This document shows, piece by piece, positions 7,914 through 12,473 of a stretch of 12,473 bases of DNA. Made by a program: the position numbers and the translations under genes. Every line of letters begins with the position of its first letter. The first letter of the stretch is position 1. The notes under the pieces were generated by a model, which was not told where the DNA came from, searched no databases, and saw nothing but the letters and a program-made list of their open reading frames with translations. The stretch comes from JBFMEX01 sp040752215 (lineage in GTDB: Bacteria > Pseudomonadota > Alphaproteobacteria > Rhizobiales > Hyphomicrobiaceae), in contig JBFMEX010000021.1 in assembly GCA_040752215.1 (NCBI GenBank), forward strand, positions 1 through 12,473. Direction: 5' to 3'.

Positions 7914-10598
7914 TCAAAACCGGCGCAGCAGCCGCTCCAGATAGTCGAGCTCGATCTCCGGGCGCGTCGCCTCGCCGAGCCGGCGGCGCAGCTCCTCAAG
8001 GATCTCGCGCGCCCGCTGCATGTCGATCTGATCGGGCACCTTGACCGAAGTGCCGAGGTCGGGCCCCTGCGAGCGCTGCGGCCGGCCGAGCGGATCGCGC
8101 GGCGAGTCTCCCGTCTGGCCATAGCGCGACGGCATCTGCTGCAGCATCTGCTGCGCCATCGACTGCGCGCTCTGGCGCATCTCGTCGAGGGCGCGGCCCT
8201 GCTGCTCTGCCGCCTCGCCGTACTGCTGGCCCTCGAGCGCCTGCTCGGCGTTCTGCATCGCCTCGCGCGCCGCGTCCAGCTGATCGGGGCTGCCGAGGCC
8301 GAGCTCGTCGAGATCGCGCTGCAATTGCTCGAGCCGGCGGCGCAACTCGCTCTGGCGCTGGCCGAGTCCGCCCGGGCCCATCTGTCCGCGACTCGCCTGC
8401 TGTCCCTGGCCGTTTTGATCCTCGCCGCGCTCACCTTGCTCGCCTTGCTGCCCCTGCTGGCCGCCGGGCCGCTGCTGTCCGCGCTGGCCGGCACGCCCCT
8501 GCTGGCGCCCCTGCTGCTCGCCGCGCTGCCCGCGCTGACCCTGCTGCCCGTCGCGGCGCATCTCGCTGAACGTCTCGTCCATCAGCTTCTGCTGCTCGCC
8601 GACGAGATTGCCGAGCTCGTTCATGCGCTCCATCATCTGGCGGCTCTTCTCGCCGTTCTGGCCCTCCGCCATCCGCCCGGTCTGCAGCCGCTCCAGCATG
8701 TCGCGCAGCTCGCTCAGCATCTGCTGCGCCTGCTCGCGCGAGCCGCTCCTGGCCATCTCCTCGATGTTGCGCATCATCCGCTCGAGGTCCTGCTGGCCGA
8801 GCATCTGCTGGTTCGGATCCAGCCCTTCCGGCTGCATGCCCTCGCGGCCTTCGGCCTGCTTGGCGAGCTGTTGCATGTACTCGTTGAGCGCTTGCCTGAG
8901 CTCCTGCATCAGGCGCTGGATCTCCTCCTCCGAGGCGCCGTCCTCCAGCGCCTTGGCGAGCTTCTCCTGTGCCTCCCTCAGCCGCCGTTCCGCATCCGAG
9001 AGCGCACCGTCCTCGAGCCTGAGCGCCACGTGCCAAAGCTGCTCGACGACGCTTCTGATCCCCGAGCGCGAGCGGTCCTTGCGCAGGCGGTGGTAGGCCG
9101 TGCGCAGCCCGAGATAAGCGGCAGCGTCGTCGATGAACCCGTCCGGCTCCAGCGTCAGCGCCTCAAGCGCGGTCAGCACCTGCCCGCGGTAGCGCGGGTC
9201 GTCGGCAAGCTTCTGGCGCTGCTCGACAACGGCCCGCGCAACCGGATTCTCGAACCTGCGGCCGGGCAGCACCATCTCGACCGGCTTGCTGCGGCCGACC
9301 TTGCCGGCGACGTCGCGTGCCTCGAGCCACAGCTCGACGCGCATCCCCGACCACGGGTGCGAGCCGAGCTCGAGATAGGAGAATGTCTCCGCCGTCTTGG
9401 CCGCCGCGCGCGGCAGGCGGAGCCCCAGCGTCGGTGGCCGCTCCAGCGGAAAGCGCGGCCCCTTGAGCACGTTGGTGCGCGCCCACGCCCGCGCCGGATC
9501 CTCGTCCGCCTTGCGCACCTTCTTCACCTTGGCCTCGGCCACGGCGACACCATAGTCGTCCTCGGCCTTGTAGGTGAGCTTCATCGAGCCGCGCGGCGTG
9601 CGCGTCGGCGGCTTGGTCATCTCGATCGTCGGCGCCTGATCGGGTGTGACCGCGAACGTCCACTGCGCCAGCTCGCGCTCGCCAGACAGCACGCGCACGC
9701 GGGCCGAGCGGTCGAGCTCGTGGCGCACCTCGGCCACGTCGCCGGCCGCAGCGGCGGCACCGCCGCCGGGACGAGTCGGCTCGGAGCGTGCGGGCGCCGC
9801 GACACGCTCCGGCTCGCCGCCTTCACTCAGGATCTCGATCGCGAGCCGGCGCTCGCCCATCGCATTCGCACGCACGATCAGCGCGCTCTTCTCCGGCACC
9901 TCGACCAACCGGCGCGGCTCGCCCGAGGCGGAGCGCGCATCGCCGCCGTCGGCGAGCATGATCGGCGCCTTGCCGGTGTAGGGTGGCGGCGTCACCCACG
10001 CGTCGAGCCGCGCGCTCGCGCCGGCTGCCGCTCCGGAGAGATCGAATGCCTTGCCGGCGCGCTTCCAGAACCCGCCCGGCGAGAGCACCGCCGCCAGCGC
10101 CACCGTCAGCACCACGAGCGAGCGCAGCGCATAAGGGTCGTAGCGGTGCGTGCCGGGCTCGGGCGTCCCCACTCTGAGCCGCGCCAGCATCTGTGCGAGG
10201 CGCTCGCGGTGCACACGCCACAGCGTCTGCGTAGCCGCACTCTCCGCTGCCGACGACGACAGCGTGTCCTCGTAGGACGATGCCGGCCGGTGGGCGATGC
10301 CGGACACGCGCTCGATGCGCCGGATCGACTCCTCTCGGCTCGGCCAGCGGACGCGCCCGGCAAATACGATACCCGCGACCAGCGCCAGGGCGAGGAGGCC
10401 GAGCAGCGCAGCGTGCGCGACCATCGGCAGCCGTCCCCACGCGCCGAGCTCGGTCACGACCGCGAACAGCGCCAGCACGCTCGCCGGCAGCCACAGCCGC
10501 GGCCACAGCCGCTCGAGGAACAGCGCCCACGCGCCGCGGCGAACCTTGCGCTCGAATTGGGCCTCGATATTGGGCCGCGACGTCGTCCGGTCACTCAT
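7914..10598 (-). CDS. TIGR02302/DUF4175-family low-complexity membrane protein, function unknown
   Basis: This 894-residue protein matches the description of TIGR02302, an alphaproteobacterial family with a few N-terminal membrane helices and a long Gln/Gly-rich low-complexity region. Hydrophobic segments lie at about residues 31-53, 58-80 and 158-175. A beta-rich region (about 200-440) starts with WVTPPPYTGKAPIML. It is followed by a long helical, Gln/Met/Glu-rich region (about 500-682, with segments such as REQAQQMLSELRDMLERLQT) likely to form coiled coils. A Gly/Gln tract spans 684-746, and a charged helical C-terminus ends LDYLERLLRRF. The large soluble part is probably periplasmic (inference from the family description). 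No catalytic motif is recognised. The start ATG at 10598 has AGGG seven bases upstream (10606-10609). The gene lies 102 bases downstream of lysA on the same strand and may be co-transcribed with it; no clear promoter or terminator was found in that gap. Confidence 0.88.
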   Translation of the reverse strand: MSDRTTSRPNIEAQFERKVRRGAWALFLERLWPRLWLPASVLALFAVVTELGAWGRLPMVAHAALLGLLALALVAGIVFAGRVRWPSREESIRRIERVSGIAHRPASSYEDTLSSSAAESAATQTLWRVHRERLAQMLARLRVGTPEPGTHRYDPYALRSLVVLTVALAAVLSPGGFWKRAGKAFDLSGAAAGASARLDAWVTPPPYTGKAPIMLADGGDARSASGEPRRLVEVPEKSALIVRANAMGERRLAIEILSEGGEPERVAAPARSEPTRPGGGAAAAAGDVAEVRHELDRSARVRVLSGERELAQWTFAVTPDQAPTIEMTKPPTRTPRGSMKLTYKAEDDYGVAVAEAKVKKVRKADEDPARAWARTNVLKGPRFPLERPPTLGLRLPRAAAKTAETFSYLELGSHPWSGMRVELWLEARDVAGKVGRSKPVEMVLPGRRFENPVARAVVEQRQKLADDPRYRGQVLTALEALTLEPDGFIDDAAAYLGLRTAYHRLRKDRSRSGIRSVVEQLWHVALRLEDGALSDAERRLREAQEKLAKALEDGASEEEIQRLMQELRQALNEYMQQLAKQAEGREGMQPEGLDPNQQMLGQQDLERMMRNIEEMARSGSREQAQQMLSELRDMLERLQTGRMAEGQNGEKSRQMMERMNELGNLVGEQQKLMDETFSEMRRDGQQGQRGQRGEQQGRQQGRAGQRGQQRPGGQQGQQGEQGERGEDQNGQGQQASRGQMGPGGLGQRQSELRRRLEQLQRDLDELGLGSPDQLDAAREAMQNAEQALEGQQYGEAAEQQGRALDEMRQSAQSMAQQMLQQMPSRYGQTGDSPRDPLGRPQRSQGPDLGTSVKVPDQIDMQRAREILEELRRRLGEATRPEIELDYLERLLRRF
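8361..8549 (-). repeat. Gly/Gln/Arg low-complexity coding tract in the TIGR02302 protein
   Basis: This codes for residues 684-746. The stretch is built from imperfect Gly-Gln-Gln and Gly-Gln-Arg units (such as GQQGQRGQRGEQQ), partly in a Gly-X-X rhythm like collagen. The DNA carries many near-repeated CTGCTGGCC- and CTGCCC-like units on the plus strand, so the tract could change length by slippage. Low complexity here is a family trait rather than a sign of damage, because the frame continues cleanly on both sides. Confidence 0.75.
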
Positions 10599-10700
10599 GC
10601 CGTAACCCTAGCACGCCGGTCGCCGGACGGGGCCGCCCATCGACGTGTAATCGTGTCCATTTGTTCACGTTTGGTTGCTTGGCCAATCGCGGCGAGGCGC

Positions 10701-11978
10701 TCAGCTTCCCGTTGCAAGCCAGCCCGGCAGCCGGTCGAGTCCGATCAGATCGGTGTAGCCGGGGCGTGGCCTGACCAGGGCATAGCGCGCGCCCGAGACC
10801 ATCACCTCCGGCACCAGCGGGCGCGTGTTGTAGGTCGAGGACATGACCGCGCCATAGGCGCCGGCGGTCATCACGGCGAACAGATCGCCCGGCTCCAGCG
10901 GCGCCATCGTGCGCCCCTGCGCGAGGTAGTCACCGGTCTCGCACACCGGCCCGACCACGTCCTGCCTGACCGGCGGCATGTGCCGGCGCGCCTCCTCGAC
11001 CGGAATGATGTCGTGGTGGGCGTCGTAGAGCGTCGGCCGGATGAGATCGTTCATCGCCGCGTCGACGATTGTGAACACGCGGTCGGCGCCCTGCTTCACG
11101 TAGATCACCTTGCCGACCAGGATGCCGGCGTTGCCGACGATCATCCGGCCCGGCTCGAGGATGAAGCTGAGGCCGAGGTCGCCGAGCGCGGCCTTGACCG
11201 CCGCGGCGTACTCCGTCGGATGCGGCGGCGGTGGCTCGTCGGCGCGGTACGGCACGCCGAGCCCGCCACCGAGATCGACGTGGGTGATCTCGTGACCGTC
11301 GCGGCGCAGCTCGAGGACCAGGTCGCGCATCAGCCGGAACGCGGTGCGGAACGGCGCGAGATCCGTGATCTGGCTGCCGATGTGCATGTGGACGCCGGCG
11401 GCGCGGATGCCCGGCAAACGGCGCGCCTCGGCGTAGAGACGGGGTGCGTCGAGATAGGGGATGCCGAACTTGTTCTCGTACTTGCCGGTTGAGATCTTGG
11501 CGTGCGTCTTGGCGTCGACGTCCGGGTTGACCCTGAGCGCGACGCTGGCGACCACATCCAGTGAGGCCGCCACCTCGCTCAGCGCCTCGAGCTCCGGCTC
11601 GCTCTCGACGTTGAAGCCGCGGATGCCCTCACGAAGCGCGTAGGCCATCTCCTCGCGCGTCTTGCCGACGCCGGCGAAGATGATCCTGTCTGCTGCCACG
11701 CCCGCCGCCCGTGCACGCCTGAGTTCGCCCTCCGAGACGACGTCCATGCCGGCGCCCATCCGCGCCATCGTCGCCAGCACCGCCTGGTTCGAGTTGGCCT
11801 TGACCGCGAAGCAGACCAGCGCGTCGAGGGTCTGGAACGCCTCCGCCAGCACCCGGTAGTGGCGCTCGATCGTCGCCGTCGAATAGCAGTAGAACGGCGT
11901 GCCGACCTCGCGCGCGAGCCGGGCCACACTGACGTCCTCGGCGTGCAGCACGCCGCCCTTGTAGTCGAAATGATGCAT
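10701..11978 (-). CDS. lysA: Diaminopimelate decarboxylase LysA
   Basis: LysA is a cytoplasmic PLP enzyme that decarboxylates meso-diaminopimelate to L-lysine, the last step of the DAP pathway, which also supplies peptidoglycan precursor. The 425-residue protein is full length for the family. Visible motifs are FAVKAN with the PLP-binding Lys60, HIGSQI at residues 199-204, the phosphate-binding DLGGGLGVPY (Gly237-239), LEPGR with Glu275, CETGD with the active-site Cys346 contributed to the partner subunit of the dimer, and GAYGAVMSS with Tyr375. The start at 11978 gives MHHFDYKGGVLHAEDVSVA, the typical alphaproteobacterial LysA N-terminus. AGGAG lies about 11 bases upstream, rather far but usable. 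A promoter candidate precedes it in the 114-base gap after smc. The TIGR02302 gene follows after 102 bases on the same strand. The identification is secure. Confidence 0.97.
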   Translation of the reverse strand: MHHFDYKGGVLHAEDVSVARLAREVGTPFYCYSTATIERHYRVLAEAFQTLDALVCFAVKANSNQAVLATMARMGAGMDVVSEGELRRARAAGVAADRIIFAGVGKTREEMAYALREGIRGFNVESEPELEALSEVAASLDVVASVALRVNPDVDAKTHAKISTGKYENKFGIPYLDAPRLYAEARRLPGIRAAGVHMHIGSQITDLAPFRTAFRLMRDLVLELRRDGHEITHVDLGGGLGVPYRADEPPPPHPTEYAAAVKAALGDLGLSFILEPGRMIVGNAGILVGKVIYVKQGADRVFTIVDAAMNDLIRPTLYDAHHDIIPVEEARRHMPPVRQDVVGPVCETGDYLAQGRTMAPLEPGDLFAVMTAGAYGAVMSSTYNTRPLVPEVMVSGARYALVRPRPGYTDLIGLDRLPGWLATGS

Positions 11979-12008
11979 CGCCGAGCCGGCTCCTGATCGT
12001 GGCTGGCG

Positions 12009-12037
12009 CTTCTACGCGGCCCGAGCGCGGCTGTCAC
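12009..12037 (-). promoter_or_regulatory. Promoter candidate for lysA
   Basis: On the minus strand GTGACA (12037-12032, five of six to the -35 consensus) is followed after exactly 17 bases by TAGAAG (12014-12009, four of six to the -10 consensus). It would start transcription roughly 20-25 bases before the lysA ATG, leaving a short leader that still contains the AGGAG. Position and spacing are good, but short motifs can occur by chance. Confidence 0.42.
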
Positions 12038-12066
12038 GGGGTTTCCGAGCTGGATCGGCTGCGAGC

Positions 12067-12086
12067 CGGCGGCAGGGTTGCCGCCG
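12067..12086 (-). terminator. Hairpin just after smc, weak terminator candidate
   Basis: A perfect 8-base inverted repeat, CGGCGGCA/TGCCGCCG with a 4-base loop, lies six bases past the smc stop. No T run follows it on the minus strand, so it is not a classical intrinsic terminator. It may instead protect the 3' end of the smc message or slow the polymerase, or be chance in GC-rich DNA. Confidence 0.25.
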
Positions 12087-12092
12087 TGATCC

Positions 12093-12473
12093 TCAGCCCG
12101 CCTCGCGGAAGCTCTGCGCCGTCTCGAGGTCGACGGAGACGAGCTGCGAGACCCCTTTCTCCTGCATGGTGACGCCGAACAGCCGGTTCATCCGCGCCAT
12201 GGTCATGGGGTGGTGGGTGATGACGAGGAACCGCGTGGCGGTGTCCGCCGCCATCTTCTCCATCAGCGCGCAGAATCGGTCGACGTTGGCGTCGTCGAGC
12301 GGCGCGTCGACCTCGTCCAGCACGCAAATCGGCGACGGGTTGGTGAGGAACACCGCGAAGATCAGCGCGAGCGCGGTCAGCGTCTGCTCGCCACCCGACA
12401 AGAGCGACAGGGTGGCCGGCTTCTTGCCCGGCGGCCGGGCGATGATCTCGAGCCCGCCTTCGAGCGGATCCTC
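12093..12473 (-). CDS. smc: Chromosome segregation protein SMC, C-terminal end (5' part outside window)
   Basis: Smc is the long coiled-coil ATPase that, with ScpA and ScpB, compacts and helps segregate the chromosome. Only the last 126 residues are here, forming the C-terminal half of the ATPase head. The frame is open to the window end and begins EDPLEGGLEIIARPPGKK. The ABC signature LSGGE sits at residues 25-29 of the fragment. Walker B with the catalytic Glu is ICVLDEVDAPLDD (Asp53, Glu54). The switch His is in FLVITHHPMTMARMNRLFGV (about residue 87), and the end reads VTMQEKGVSQLVSVDL. A TTG at 12401 lies inside the signature motif and is not a start. RecN or other SMC-like ATPases are less likely, since the DEVDAPLDDANVDRF and THHPMTMARMN-LFGVTMQEKGVS pattern is that of true Smc. 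Confidence 0.95.
   Translation of the reverse strand, partial: EDPLEGGLEIIARPPGKKPATLSLLSGGEQTLTALALIFAVFLTNPSPICVLDEVDAPLDDANVDRFCALMEKMAADTATRFLVITHHPMTMARMNRLFGVTMQEKGVSQLVSVDLETAQSFREAG

Noticed and set aside
7705..7917. A possible 70-residue gene starting at a TTG that overlaps the TIGR02302 stop
   Set aside because: The TTGA overlap is suggestive, but there is no recognisable motif, hydrophobic segment or family likeness, and such short open frames are expected by chance here.
10663..10677. GTTC-N7-GTTG, close to the alphaproteobacterial LexA box GTTC-N7-GTTC
   Set aside because: One of eight defined bases is wrong, a match this loose is expected every few kilobases, and the flanking genes are not SOS genes.
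7818..11492. A 1224-codon open frame on the plus strand, Leu/Arg/His-rich, spanning two minus-strand genes and the gap between them
   Set aside because: It is exactly in codon register opposite both lysA and the TIGR02302 gene. In GC-rich genes the sense codons TTA, CTA and TCA are rare, so this antisense register stays open. Its Leu-rich, membrane-like part is only the complement of the Gly/Gln tract.
1..12473. tRNA, rRNA, CRISPR array, insertion sequence, riboswitch or defence system
   Set aside because: Reading both strands showed no T-loop-like tRNA signature, no regularly spaced direct repeats, no transposase-like frame and no recognisable aptamer. Nearly all of the sequence is taken up by housekeeping genes.

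Overview
The window is a GC-rich stretch of bacterial chromosome, densely packed with genes whose codon use strongly favours G/C at third positions. It most likely comes from an alphaproteobacterium, probably of the Hyphomicrobiales type. The best indicator is the 894-residue protein at 7914-10598. It matches the alphaproteobacterial low-complexity membrane-protein family TIGR02302/DUF4175. The LysA and Smc sequences also look alphaproteobacterial. No mobile elements, tRNAs, rRNAs or CRISPR arrays were seen.

Left third, plus strand (1-6589): a glycogen / alpha-glucan operon. It holds the C-terminal part of branching enzyme GlgB (cut by the window edge), one very long gene, and glucokinase Glk. 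The long gene (1296-5678, 1460 aa) encodes a GlgX-type debranching enzyme fused in frame to a MalQ-type 4-alpha-glucanotransferase. Each pair of neighbouring genes shares a 4-base ATGA stop/start overlap, which suggests translational coupling. Biochemically the set makes sense. GlgX releases short malto-oligosaccharides from phosphorylase-trimmed glycogen. MalQ disproportionates them into longer chains plus free glucose, and Glk phosphorylates the glucose.

Middle (6599-7913): a LysR-family regulator on the minus strand, convergent with glk and ending 9 bases from it. Upstream of it lies a 310-base intergenic stretch holding only a weak promoter candidate.

Right half, minus strand (7914-12473): read in the direction of transcription, the order is the C-terminal end of the chromosome-segregation ATPase Smc (cut by the window edge), lysA (diaminopimelate decarboxylase), then the TIGR02302/DUF4175 protein. 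That protein has three predicted membrane segments, a helical Gln-rich region and a Gly/Gln low-complexity tract. A reasonable sigma70-type promoter candidate precedes lysA.

The window is mostly ordinary housekeeping sequence. The GlgX-MalQ fusion is the most notable feature. The uncharacterised TIGR02302 protein next to lysA is the main functional unknown.
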